This document shows positions 1 through 10,200 of a stretch of DNA of 64,000 nt, in pieces. The position numbers were made by a program, and so were the translations under genes. The notes under the pieces were generated by a model that worked only from the letters and a program-made list of their open reading frames with translations, had not been told where the DNA came from and made no database searches. How positions within the stretch are numbered: position 1 is the stretch's first letter; each line of letters starts with the position of its first letter. Source of the stretch: Pedobacter sp. PF22-3 (lineage in GTDB: Bacteria; Bacteroidota; Bacteroidia; Sphingobacteriales; Sphingobacteriaceae); assembly GCF_026239555.1 (NCBI RefSeq), contig NZ_JAPIVP010000006.1, positions 62,001 to 126,000 of the forward strand. Direction: 5' to 3'.

Positions 1-1245
1 GTAAATGCTGAAGGCAACAAAAGTATAAGCAGCAATAAATATGATAGGCAATATAGGATATAAAGGGACAGTATAGATGTTTTTTTTATCAAGATGTGCT
101 GTTCTTTTTCGAAGAATAAAAATTGTGGCTGCCGAACTGGCCATACTGATGCTTTCTAAGAAAATGGTATAGTTTAAAATTTTATCGAAGGTTTTGGCAT
201 AGAAAATAATCACCACTGCAATCAAGGTGAAAACGGTTAAACTAACCGTAATTACTTCTGTTTTTTTATTCATCCTGCTGAATATTTTGGGCAGGGCACC
301 CTCTTCGCCCATGGCAAACATTGCCCTTGGGTTGCTCAACAGATTTACATTAACATAGCCCATTACCGAGATAAATATGATAACAGAGAGTACACTAAAT
401 CCTGCCGGACCAAATATTTTTGAAGCCAATATTGCCGCTATACTTTCTGCCGATTTTAATTCTTCGAAACCGATTACCCTCACATATACATAGTTGATAG
501 CCAGGTAAAGAATCAAAATAATGGTTAAACCGATAATAATAGAACGTGGAATTACTTTTTTGGCTTCTTTAACTTCGCCACCAAAGTTGATGGTTTGTGC
601 ATAACCTGCGTAAGAAAAAGAAACGGCAATTAAGCAAAGGCCTAAAGCTTTTCCATAATCAGACCAGTTTGGTAAAGCCCCTTTTGCTGATTTAAAAATG
701 GGTATAATGGTTTGTGTTTGTTTACCAAAAAATATTGCGCAAATGAGCGTTAAAATCATCCCGATTTTAATTACCGTTAATATATTTTGCGTTTTGGCAC
801 TCGCTTTTAAGCCTAACAGATTAATCAAATAAAAAACCAGAATGGTGGTAATGGCTATGGCTATCCTGGATGTTTCGGTTTGTATTGCTGGCGGTAAAAT
901 GATCTTGCTCAGGTACTCTGCTCCAATAATAGATATGGCCGCTACCGATGCCGCGCTTGAAATAATCACAATGCAATTAATGGCAAAAGCAATAGAAGGA
1001 TGGTAGGCCACCGAGAAGATTTTATAATAGCCACCGGTTACCGGAAAACGCGATCCGATTTCGGCATAAGTTAATGCCCCGCAAAAAGCCACAAAACCAC
1101 CGATAAACCAGGCCAGGTAAAACAATTCAGGAATTTGAGCTTTAGCAGCTACATTTACAGGTGTACGGAAAACACCCATACCAATAACTAAACTCACCAC
1201 AATCATGGATAAATCAAAAAGCGAAAGCTGTTTTTTCGGTTGCAT
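1..1245 (-). CDS. APC-family amino acid permease (C-terminus cut by window edge)
   Basis: The minus strand is open from an ATG at 1245 to the window edge: 415 codons with no stop, so the C-terminus lies outside. It begins MQPKKQLSLFDLSMIVVSLV and then reads IGMGVFRTP, the glycine-rich unwound TM1 segment typical of APC-superfamily transporters. About ten to eleven hydrophobic segments follow, and the AYHPSIAFAI and GGYYKIFSVA regions also fit the family. It should be an inner-membrane amino-acid/polyamine/cation symporter or exchanger; the substrate cannot be read from sequence. It is transcribed away from parE, with a 422 bp gap between the two starts. Family assignment is firm and specificity is unknown. 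Confidence 0.85.
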   Translation of the reverse strand, partial: MQPKKQLSLFDLSMIVVSLVIGMGVFRTPVNVAAKAQIPELFYLAWFIGGFVAFCGALTYAEIGSRFPVTGGYYKIFSVAYHPSIAFAINCIVIISSAASVAAISIIGAEYLSKIILPPAIQTETSRIAIAITTILVFYLINLLGLKASAKTQNILTVIKIGMILTLICAIFFGKQTQTIIPIFKSAKGALPNWSDYGKALGLCLIAVSFSYAGYAQTINFGGEVKEAKKVIPRSIIIGLTIILILYLAINYVYVRVIGFEELKSAESIAAILASKIFGPAGFSVLSVIIFISVMGYVNVNLLSNPRAMFAMGEEGALPKIFSRMNKKTEVITVSLTVFTLIAVVIIFYAKTFDKILNYTIFLESISMASSAATIFILRKRTAHLDKKNIYTVPLYPILPIIFIAAYTFVAFSIY

Positions 1246-1667
1246 TAATAAGGGTATTAAATAAAGGGATGAAGATAGGGAAATTATGTAAAGATGGAAG
1301 ATGGATGATGGAAGAGGAGAGATAACTTATAGCTAATGGCCTTTTGGTTCATGGTTTGATCGCTCAGGCTAATAGCCTATAGGATATTGACAAATCATCA
1401 TATAAAAACATGAGCTTATCAACTTCCACACTATTTACGATCAAGCTATGTACCCTTATCCATTTTACATATTCCATCATCCATGTTTATATGTTGAAAC
1501 TTTCTTTTGTTTGCCTCACAGAATAAATCTATTATTGTATAATAATTCTGAGGAACTTATTTGGAAATGTTTTTGTTTCAATCATCAGGGTTATTTCTAC
1601 AAATTCTTCATCACTTTGCAAATCAAAAAAATGCAGGGTTTTTCATTGAAGAACAGATGAACACATT
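1246..1667. other. Intergenic region between divergent permease and parE
   Basis: This 422 bp stretch separates two divergently transcribed genes and should carry both promoters. It has a purine-rich low-complexity patch near 1290-1325 (repeated GATGGAAGATGG-like words) and is otherwise AT-rich. A 70-codon open frame at 1448-1660 has no recognisable domain and looks fortuitous. No convincing -33/-7 pair was found. Confidence 0.5.
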
Positions 1668-3539
1668 ATGGCAGAAGTAATTTATAACGACGACAGTATT
1701 CGCTCATTAGATTGGAAAGAGCACATCAGGTTACGTCCGGGTATGTATATCGGTAAACTTGGTGATGGCTCTGCACAAGATGATGGTATTTATGTTTTGT
1801 TAAAGGAAATTGTAGATAACTCCATCGATGAGTTTGTAATGGGGACCGGAAAAACCATCGAAATTACACTGTCCGAGCAAAAAGTAAATGTTCGCGATTA
1901 TGGCCGGGGTATTCCATTGGGCAAAGTAATCGATTGTGTAAGCAAAATCAATACTGGTGGTAAATATGATAGCAATGCTTTCCAAAAATCGGTAGGTTTA
2001 AATGGTGTGGGTACAAAAGCAGTAAATGCATTGTCTACCAGTTTTACCGTTCAATCGTATCGCGATGGAAAAACCAAAAAAGTAGAATTTTCTAAAGGTG
2101 AGATTGTAACCGAAAATCCGGTAATTGATACCACGCAACGTAACGGCACCGCCATTACTTTTTATCCAGACGAAACTATCTTCAGAAATTATCATTATAT
2201 ACCCGATTTTGTGGAAAGCATGGTTTGGAACTATGTTTTCTTAAATACAGGTTTAACGATAAATTTCAATAATCAGAAATATTTTTCGGAAAGAGGCCTT
2301 TACGACCTGCTTTCTAAATTTAATAAACCCGAGGAAATCAGGTACCCGATTATTCACATGATTGGACCTGATATTGAAATTGCCATGACCCACGGGCAGC
2401 AATATGGCGAGGATTACCACTCATTTGTAAACGGACAGCACACTACGCAAGGTGGAACCCACCAGGCGGCATTTAGAGCGGCGGTGGTGAAAACTATCCG
2501 TGAGTTTTTCAAAAAAGAGTTTGATGCAGCTGATGTGCGTTCGTCCATTATTGCAGCCATTTCTGTGCGCGTACAGGAACCCGTTTTCGAATCGCAAACC
2601 AAAACCAAACTGGGTTCTCAGAATATGGGGCCGGAAGGACCATCTGTAGCTACTTTCATCAACGATTTTGTTAAAAAAGAACTGGATGATTATCTGCACA
2701 AAAATCCTGATGTTGCCGATGCCCTGTTAAAAAGGATTATGCAATCGGAGCGGGAGCGTAAGGATATTGCGGGCATTAAAAAACTGGCGAACGATAGGGC
2801 AAAAAAAGCCTCGTTACATAATAAAAAATTGCGCGATTGTAAGGTTCATTTTAATACTACGCACGAGAAACGATATGAAACAACCTTGTTTATTACCGAG
2901 GGAGATTCGGCATCGGGTTCGATCACCAAATCGCGCGATGTAGATACCCAGGCAGTATTTAGTTTGAAAGGGAAACCGCTTAACTGTTACGAGCTGACCA
3001 AAAAAGTGGTTTACGAAAATGAGGAGTTTAACCTGCTACAGCACGCTTTAAATATCGAGGATGGTTTAGAAGGATTGCATTATAATAATATTGTAATTGC
3101 AACAGATGCCGATGTAGATGGTATGCACATCCGTTTGTTGATGATGACTTTCTTCCTTCAGTTTTTCCCTGATCTGGTAAAAGCTGGCCATGTTTACATT
3201 TTGCAGACACCACTTTTTCGGGTTCGGAATAAAAAAGAAACCATTTATTGTTATAGTGATGAAGAACGTAAAAACGCCATTGCAAAACTGGGCAATAAAC
3301 CAGAAATAACCCGATTTAAAGGACTGGGTGAAATTTCTCCGGACGAATTTGGTTTGTTTATTGGGAAAGACATCAGGTTGGATCCCGTTATTTTAAAAGA
3401 TCAGACAATTAAAAGCTTGTTAGAATATTATATGGGGAAAAATACCCCAGACAGGCAGCAGCATATTATCCGTAACCTGAGGATAGAGAAGGATGAGGTA
3501 ACCGAAGAACCTAAAGTGATTACGGAAGAGGTAGCTTAG
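1668..3539 (+). CDS. parE: DNA topoisomerase IV subunit B (type IIA, ParE)
   Basis: This is the ATPase/TOPRIM subunit of a type IIA topoisomerase, which with ParC decatenates and relaxes DNA. The 623 residues fit ParE-length proteins. A GHKL ATPase domain occupies the N-terminus: RPGMYIG near residue 25, the Mg-binding EIVDNSIDE segment near 50, and the glycine-rich [11 protein letters not shown] lid. The TOPRIM domain has EGDSASGS with Glu411 and the DADVDG metal site at Asp480/482/484, followed by the GLGEI motif. The insertion of gamma-proteobacterial GyrB is absent. ParE rather than GyrB is inferred from the Bacteroidota-type N-terminus and from the ParC-like subunit at 14032. The partner gene is 10.5 kb downstream rather than adjacent. 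Confidence 0.9.
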   Translation: MAEVIYNDDSIRSLDWKEHIRLRPGMYIGKLGDGSAQDDGIYVLLKEIVDNSIDEFVMGTGKTIEITLSEQKVNVRDYGRGIPLGKVIDCVSKINTGGKYDSNAFQKSVGLNGVGTKAVNALSTSFTVQSYRDGKTKKVEFSKGEIVTENPVIDTTQRNGTAITFYPDETIFRNYHYIPDFVESMVWNYVFLNTGLTINFNNQKYFSERGLYDLLSKFNKPEEIRYPIIHMIGPDIEIAMTHGQQYGEDYHSFVNGQHTTQGGTHQAAFRAAVVKTIREFFKKEFDAADVRSSIIAAISVRVQEPVFESQTKTKLGSQNMGPEGPSVATFINDFVKKELDDYLHKNPDVADALLKRIMQSERERKDIAGIKKLANDRAKKASLHNKKLRDCKVHFNTTHEKRYETTLFITEGDSASGSITKSRDVDTQAVFSLKGKPLNCYELTKKVVYENEEFNLLQHALNIEDGLEGLHYNNIVIATDADVDGMHIRLLMMTFFLQFFPDLVKAGHVYILQTPLFRVRNKKETIYCYSDEERKNAIAKLGNKPEITRFKGLGEISPDEFGLFIGKDIRLDPVILKDQTIKSLLEYYMGKNTPDRQQHIIRNLRIEKDEVTEEPKVITEEVA

Positions 3540-3547
3540 GGGAATAT

Positions 3548-3572
3548 CCTTCGACTACGCTCAGGATGGCAT
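3548..3572. repeat. Short REP-like arm after parE
   Basis: The 3' flank of parE carries CTTCGACTACGCTCAGGATG. It matches the arms of the inverted pair at 38951-39022 and related sequence elsewhere in the window. It is a single arm of the dispersed intergenic palindrome family. Confidence 0.6.
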
Positions 3573-3603
3573 GTTTTGGAATTTTGCCTGAATCCCGCAT
3601 ATA

Positions 3604-3640
3604 AAAGAAGTCAAGTTTCTAAAACTTGACTTCTTTGGTT
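3604..3640 (+). terminator. Strong hairpin terminator downstream of parE
   Basis: There is a perfect 15-bp stem: left arm 3604-3618, loop CTA, right arm 3622-3636. The arms begin AAAGAAG and end CTTCTTT, so either strand yields a hairpin with a U-rich 3' flank. It lies between parE and the convergent yihY and probably terminates parE; it could also serve the opposite strand. Confidence 0.75.
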
Positions 3641-3705
3641 AATGGGCTTTCGTAGAAAAGATTCTTAGAACCAGATACTACATTGACAGACTCCAATAGA
3701 AGAAT

Positions 3706-3840
3706 CGTTATCTCGACCGAAGCAACGCGAAGTGAAGAGATTTTTTAGGTTTTTATTAATCAGCTATTGAGCTTTTTAAAAACAGCATTTCTTAGCGATA
3801 ACCGTTTTTTGGAAAGATCCTGAACAAGTTCAGGATGACG
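3706..3840. repeat. REP-like palindromic sequences between parE and yihY
   Basis: Two pieces of the dispersed families are visible. At 3706-3746 there is an arm of the TCTCGACCGAAGC...GAAGAGATTTTTT type. At 3816-3836 there is a self-complementary core, ATCCTGAACAAGTTCAGGAT, followed by GACG. Both resemble arms of the paired elements described at 31319, 41272 and 54054. Confidence 0.55.
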
Positions 3841-3859
3841 GATGATCTCAAATGGGTAA

Positions 3860-4882
3860 TTACTCTTTAGGTGCATTTACCGTATTTTCTGGGTGCTGAG
3901 GAGGCAATACATCTACCTTTTTTTCTACAATGGTGATTTTTGTAAATACGGCATATTTACTAGGGGCAATGCCGTTATCATATTTTTCGGCGTAGGCCTG
4001 AGTAAATTCTGCACCGAAATAGAGTATAATTGAGGTATAATAAATCCACAATAAAATAACGATGATGGAGCTGGCAGCACCAAAAGCAGAACCTGGATTG
4101 CCTTTTTCGATATAAATCCCAATCAGGTATTTACCCAAACTGAAAAGAACAGCAGTAAATAAAGCCCCAGTTATTGCCGATTTCCATCGGATGATCACAT
4201 CAGGCAAGACTTTAAAAATAACAGCAAAAACGGCTGTTACAGCAGTAAGCGTAATTACGTTGTTCAAAATATAAATCATTAAGGCCATGGTGTCATTTGC
4301 AACAGGAATAACTTCCTTTATTTCGCTTTGCGAAACCAGGTTCGCCAATTTTGAGCCTAAACCCACCACTATACTATTTACCACCAGCGATACCAGCAAT
4401 AAAAAGCCCATTGATACAATTAAAGAAAAAGACAATAATCGGTTAGAAAGCATTTTTAGCCAACCTTTTTTAGGTACTGCCTTAACTTTCCAGATCATGT
4501 TGATGCTATCTTGTATTTCAATAAAAATAGCGGTGGATCCGATGATCAGCGTACCTATACCGATGATTAAACCAATGGTAGATTGGCCCGATTTATTGGC
4601 ATGTTCCACAAAACCCTGAATTTGTGCAGCAGCGTCTTTGCCAACCATTTCGGTAACCTGCCCATAAAACTGAACTCTTGTTTTTTGGTTTCTTGTGTCG
4701 CCAAAAAATAAAGTGGCTGCTGAGAGGAGGATAATAATTAGTGGCGTAAGCGAAAAAATGGTGTAATAGGCAAGTGAAGCACTTAATTTAGTTACCCGAT
4801 CTTCTACAAAACCTTTTCCGGCAGCAATAAAAAGGTGATAAAGCGCTATAAAGAAATTTTTGATCTTGTTGATTACTTTCAT
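3860..4882 (-). CDS. YihY/BrkB-family inner membrane protein
   Basis: This 340-residue protein has about six transmembrane helices, matching the YihY/virulence-factor BrkB family, whose biochemical role is not settled. Seen in the sequence: N-terminal RVTKLSASLAYYTIFSLTPL, the signature block of the family, and the C-terminal GSAFGAASSIIVILLWIYYTS followed by FGAEFTQAYAEKY, which is strongly conserved in it. The ATG at 4882 lies 7 bp after the tamA stop, so it is the third gene of a tamB-tamA-yihY operon. That context suggests an envelope role, but this is inference. Confidence 0.85.
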   Translation of the reverse strand: MKVINKIKNFFIALYHLFIAAGKGFVEDRVTKLSASLAYYTIFSLTPLIIILLSAATLFFGDTRNQKTRVQFYGQVTEMVGKDAAAQIQGFVEHANKSGQSTIGLIIGIGTLIIGSTAIFIEIQDSINMIWKVKAVPKKGWLKMLSNRLLSFSLIVSMGFLLLVSLVVNSIVVGLGSKLANLVSQSEIKEVIPVANDTMALMIYILNNVITLTAVTAVFAVIFKVLPDVIIRWKSAITGALFTAVLFSLGKYLIGIYIEKGNPGSAFGAASSIIVILLWIYYTSIILYFGAEFTQAYAEKYDNGIAPSKYAVFTKITIVEKKVDVLPPQHPENTVNAPKE

Positions 4883-4889
4883 CGGAAAA

Positions 4890-7205
4890 TTAAAACGGAT
4901 AGCCTATGCCTATGTTAAAAATTAAATTTTGTTTACGCCAATCTTTGTTGCCAAAGGCAATATCATCAAATACCCATCTTTGTCCTTCGGGCAGATATGG
5001 TTTGCGCACTGGAAAGGCCACATCCAAACGAACTACAAAGATTGTTGCATCTACACGTAAACCGGCGCCAGTACCTACAGCTAATTCATTAAAAGCATTT
5101 TTCAATTTAAAGCCTGATCCCAGCCTGGCCGTCTCTGGTTTGCCAGGCTCTCCAAGATCTTCTTTCCTAAGCCAGATATTTCCAGCATCTACAAACAATG
5201 CGCCATATAATACACTTACAATCTTAAATCGCAATTCTGAATTAAGCATTAACTTAATATCACCACCCTGATCGGCAAAAATTGCATCATCAGGCACTTT
5301 ATAAGTACCCGGACCTAAGGTACGCGCCGGAAAGGCCCTGATATCGTTACTACCACCAGCAAAAAACTGTCTTACAAATGGTAATGATGTACTATTGCCA
5401 TAAGCGTAACCATAACCCAAATTTAACCGGTTCGCCCAGATCAGGTTACGGTTAATCTTATAGAAATCTCTTAAATCGGCTTCTGCCCGTATAAATTGAG
5501 TTAATGGTGTATTAAATAAAGTTTTTTGTCCTTTGTCGTTGGTTGGTGTAAACAATCCCCAAACATTACCACCTGTTTCCAAGCCGCCATAAAAATAAAC
5601 GTTATTACGGCGGTTGGTTTCCATTTGGTTGGTATAGGTAAAGTTGTAATTACTTCCAATAATGAATTGGTTTTCGAGTGTACTTCTTAACAGCGGGTTT
5701 GCATCAAATAAACTGTCTCTTTTTTTATCACTAGGAAAGCCTGTAGCGATATAACTAATAGAGATCGGGTTGAAGTTATGCTCTTTATATTGATTCTCTT
5801 TAAAATTATATCCAAATTCACCTTTAAATGCATTTAGGGTGTACTCAGATCCACGGTTAAGCATCTGATAAGAAAGTGATGTAATGGTTTTAGGGATAAA
5901 AGCTGTTGTGCTGTTAGGCTTGTAAAATGGTACGATAAACCGTGGGAAGGTTAGTTTTCCTTCAGCTGTAAATGATAGTGAATTTCGGCCTAGCGATGTA
6001 CCCCTAACCTGTGTTTCGAAACCACCACTAACACTTACATCCAATTGCTCTGCACCCCTGAATAAATTCCTGGTCGTTTGGGTAACTTTTACTTCTGAAC
6101 CCACAAAATTGTTCGATTTACTGGTACCGGTAACCGAAAAGCTCAACGAGTTTTTCTTTAATGGCGTAAGGTAAATGTTCAGGTCCAACTCATTATTTTT
6201 GAAACTATCAACAGGTAAGAATTCAGCCCTGACATCCCTGAAAGCGCCGATATTTACCATTCTGTTTAATGATTGATTATGATCTTTACGGTTGTAACGT
6301 TCGCCTTTTTGAAAGAAGACCAAACGATCAAATAATCTTGGTTTAAAGGTATTGCGATCATCATAAATGTTGAAATCGTGATATTCAAGCGGTTTTAACT
6401 TTCTTAATATAGTATCTCTGCGTAGGCTATAACTTGGGTAAATATTGATATCCCTGATGGTGTAAGGTTTCAATCCGGCATCTGGTGCAATGTCTTTAAC
6501 TTTAATATTCACATTCACCAGGTTTTTACCAATGGTACTGTCGACCTGCATAATCAGGTAATCAGGACTAAAATAAAAATACCCCTGTTCTTTAAGGTCG
6601 TTATCGATCCTGATGCGCTCATTTTTATAATTGTCGAGGTCGTAATAATCGCCTACCTTTATTAAGGTTTTATTTTTGTTCTGATTAATAATTTTGGTTA
6701 AAACCCCGGTATCGGGCGGGAAGGTAACTTTGTTGATTTTATATCGGTTACCAGTTTCTGCAGTGTAAACGGCTTTACCTTTTTTATCTTTCACTACTGT
6801 ATCACCGGTAACAGTAGCCTGTAAATAACCTTCGCTGATTAAATAGCTGGTAAGCACATCATTGTTATACTTGAGTTTTACCTCACTCAACAGTACAGGT
6901 GGTTCACCCTGTTTGCGCAGCCAGTTTCTAAAGCCTTTTGGCTTTTTAGGTTCGCCTGCCAGGTTGTAAATGCCAAGTTTATATTTTATGCCTAAAATGG
7001 ATTTATTCGGACGGGGTCTTGTTTTGCTTTCCAAATCACTTTTTACCTGTTTTTCATCTTCAATTTTGCCTGATGAATCAGGATTGATCTTTACTTCAGC
7101 ACCTGTATATAAATGTTGTCCCGGCTTTAACGATTTGGTAGAGCTACAAGCAGCCCAAACTAAGCAGGCCAGTACAAATAAAAATGGTCTAATTAGTTGT
7201 TTCAT
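4890..7205 (-). CDS. tamA: TamA/BamA-like outer membrane assembly protein (Omp85), lipoprotein signal
   Basis: This Omp85-superfamily protein is the outer-membrane half of a translocation and assembly module. Its N-terminus is a lipoprotein-type signal: hydrophobic stretch, then VWAACSSTK, with the Cys about 27 residues from the start. POTRA-like repeats follow, then a C-terminal 16-strand-type barrel (surface antigen/bac_surface_Ag domain). The barrel contains the FAGGSNDIRAFPARTLGPG segment that corresponds to the conserved substrate-interacting loop, and it ends in a terminal Phe (IGIGYPF), typical of outer-membrane barrels. The start at 7205 (MKQLIRP) is preferred; an ATG six codons upstream (7223) is also possible. 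Either way it overlaps the 3' end of tamB, implying translational coupling. Confidence 0.87.
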   Translation of the reverse strand: MKQLIRPFLFVLACLVWAACSSTKSLKPGQHLYTGAEVKINPDSSGKIEDEKQVKSDLESKTRPRPNKSILGIKYKLGIYNLAGEPKKPKGFRNWLRKQGEPPVLLSEVKLKYNNDVLTSYLISEGYLQATVTGDTVVKDKKGKAVYTAETGNRYKINKVTFPPDTGVLTKIINQNKNKTLIKVGDYYDLDNYKNERIRIDNDLKEQGYFYFSPDYLIMQVDSTIGKNLVNVNIKVKDIAPDAGLKPYTIRDINIYPSYSLRRDTILRKLKPLEYHDFNIYDDRNTFKPRLFDRLVFFQKGERYNRKDHNQSLNRMVNIGAFRDVRAEFLPVDSFKNNELDLNIYLTPLKKNSLSFSVTGTSKSNNFVGSEVKVTQTTRNLFRGAEQLDVSVSGGFETQVRGTSLGRNSLSFTAEGKLTFPRFIVPFYKPNSTTAFIPKTITSLSYQMLNRGSEYTLNAFKGEFGYNFKENQYKEHNFNPISISYIATGFPSDKKRDSLFDANPLLRSTLENQFIIGSNYNFTYTNQMETNRRNNVYFYGGLETGGNVWGLFTPTNDKGQKTLFNTPLTQFIRAEADLRDFYKINRNLIWANRLNLGYGYAYGNSTSLPFVRQFFAGGSNDIRAFPARTLGPGTYKVPDDAIFADQGGDIKLMLNSELRFKIVSVLYGALFVDAGNIWLRKEDLGEPGKPETARLGSGFKLKNAFNELAVGTGAGLRVDATIFVVRLDVAFPVRKPYLPEGQRWVFDDIAFGNKDWRKQNLIFNIGIGYPF

Positions 7206-10200
7206 TTTTAGGTTTTTGTTCAATGTTTCTTCTGTTGCGTTTTTTCTGGAAAATCTCTCTGAATTTATTGTAATCTACTACCAGGGTAAAACCTAAACCG
7301 GTTTCGATAATCTGCCCCTGTACAATTACATCGTTTTGGTTTCGGCGGTAAGCCCTTAATCTATATCTTCCATCTGCCGATAAAGCATATTCAACATTAA
7401 CGTTCCCGCCGATATCTGTAGATTTTTCGCCTGGTGCCTGCGGCCCTTCCAATGCAAAAGAGCTACCTACCGTAACAGTCAGCCTATCATTTAATAATTT
7501 TTTAGATAAACCAACTTCGAGATCAGTTTTCTGTTGAAGTGATCCGGTAGAATAATCTTCTGATGAATTAACGCCAAAGTTCAGTTCTACACCTTGAATT
7601 AAATCGGAAGCGAGGTTGTTTAACTGTTCTGTCAATAATTTACTCACACTCGATCTCGCCAGGGTAGAAACGCCACCGCCACCGCCTGCCAAACTTTGGA
7701 AAGGATTATTGGCGATAAACCTGTTCAATGCCAATAGTGCAAAAACCTGTTTATTCAATTCACTTTCATCGCGGTTTACGTTGATTAATTTAGTGTAAAC
7801 CGTACCATTTAGTGCCCCGCGCTCATTTTCCGGCAAATCAAGTTTGAAAGAAATGATGGGCTTCAACAGTTCACCTTTCATCATCAAATAAACCTGGAAG
7901 GGCAATTTGGTTTTGGCCTGGATATTATCCGGCTCATTGATCAGGTCGATAGGTGCCGCATTCACTTCGTATAATGCCGTTAAATTTACATTGGCCGAGG
8001 TAGGCTCACCCGTCCAGACAATGGTACTTCCTTTAACCAGTTTAAAAGCTTTTTTGCCCAACGGACCAACCGATAAATTGTAAGAACCATCTATAATTTC
8101 ATAACGGCCAGTTAAACTGATTTTACCACTCTGATCCATCGTTGCGTTAAGATCTGCCTCACCTTTGATATTCAGGGCATCGCCATTTGATGGATCTACC
8201 ACCACATTCAGTTCTGCTTCAGGATCGATGGTAATGGCTGCAACCAGGTTAATTCCTTTCATGGCGGCTTTACTTACACTGTCTACTTTTAAAGCCTTCT
8301 GGCCGTTAAATGGTGGTGTATCAGCATCAATAAACTGCACAATTCCTTCCTGATCTATGATTGAAGGATCGCTTGTTGGCAGGGCAAAGAAGAATTTTGT
8401 GCCCTTGTTAACCCTAACATTCATGTTCACATCTGGCTGGTTCAAATCGCCGCGTACTTTAATGTCGCTGGTTAAAAATACCGTTCCATAAATGAGATCA
8501 TTATCAGCTGCGGTAGAATTGATTGCCCTGAAGTTATTCATTTTGATATCTAAGCCAAAACGATAATTTCTGAAATTGCTGGTGTAAACTTTTCCATTGA
8601 TGGTCGCTTTCTGATTTAAGGAATCGATCAGGGTAAAGTTATTAAAACTGATCCCTTCGTTTGTAAATGAAATCTTCTCATTAGGCATGCGGAAATATGA
8701 ATTTACGTATGCCACCCTGATTCCTGCATTATTGAAAGTTAAATCGCCCAATATTTTCGGAGCAGTTAATTCACCTTTAACACTGAGTGCGCCTGTAAGG
8801 GTACCTGTTCCATTTTTAAGCTGACCTGCAGATAAACTCTCAATATTCTTCATTTCGATCTTATCGATATTCACGGTAAGATCTAAAGCGCTTTTCGGTG
8901 CAGTATAATAAAATCCATTTACCCTTAGTTCATGAACACCAGTTAAGGCTACATTTACCTCGAAGGCATTTTCGGTATTGTTGTTAACTGCTAAACGTAA
9001 GGTGCCCAGCTGATCTTTCTGGTAACGCAACTGGTCGATGGTTAAATTTGCTTCGAATTTTGGTGTACTGGCCAAATCTTTAACATTCGCGGTTCCGTTT
9101 AAACGGCCACCAACTAAAGTCGTATCAGTTTCGGCAAATTTAGTTAAGGTTTCCAGTTGGAAATCTTTGAATGCGACAGCTAAAGGTGCATTGGGTTGAG
9201 TGGGATTGCTGTTGATGGATAATGACTGTCCATTATTGCTGATCTGAAACTGGTTAACCAATATGCCCGATGCACCGAACTGGATATAGTTATCCTGAGA
9301 AACCACCCATTTTTGATAATCGAGCAAAAGTTTCTGCGGATCTAAAGAGAATTTAAAATCTTTATTGATCGATTGGAAATTACCGCCAATAACATATTTG
9401 TCTTTTTTCTGCCTATCTCGTAAGAAAATGTTAACACCTAAATTGTTATTGGCAGCATCGCCACTTATTTCGGTATTGAAAAGCGCAACGGATGGACTTT
9501 GAAGGGCTTTAACAGTTAAGCTGTAGTCTAATTTATTGTTATCGTTATTGATGTTTAAAACCGTCGTATCTACTTTAAAATCTCCATAAACAACCTGAGG
9601 GAAATTACCTCTAATCTGCAGGCTATCTTTTTGCGTATCAATCAATCCGTAAAACTGAGATGGTTTAAATACCGTTAGCTCAGGCACAAAATTCTTTAAT
9701 AATTTAGAATCATAAACCTGAACAAAAAATCTTAAACGCTGATCGGGAACCTTTGTAACCGTACCAAAAGCATAATATTTATTGATTTCGTTAATGATTG
9801 CACTGCCCACTTTAGTCAGCTGGTATTTACCATCGATTTTTGCTGAAAGTACTTCCGATTTAAGTGTCAGCTCGTTTTCGGTTGCGGTAGATTTTGCACG
9901 GATCGAAATTGTATCAACATTAATTCTTTGTTTATCTTTTACCAGTTGTAATCCGGTAACATCAACCGATCCGTTCAAATAATCGGCATCGGCTGTAGCC
10001 AGGTCTACTTTAACTACTCCTGCAGCACTTAAAACCGTTGGGCTAAAGTTTAAAGCCTGAAGGTTTACCTGTTTTAAGTTCAGGTCAGCTTTTACCGCTG
10101 GATATTTACCTGCAAGATTTACTTTCGCATTTAAATTAAAGTTGGCATTGCTATCGGGCATGCTGCTTTTGATGTTGATGCGCTGGTTGCTGTAATCCCC

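Noticed and set aside
1448..1660. 70-codon open frame before parE
   Set aside because: No domain, no clear ribosome binding site, composition like surrounding intergenic sequence; judged fortuitous.
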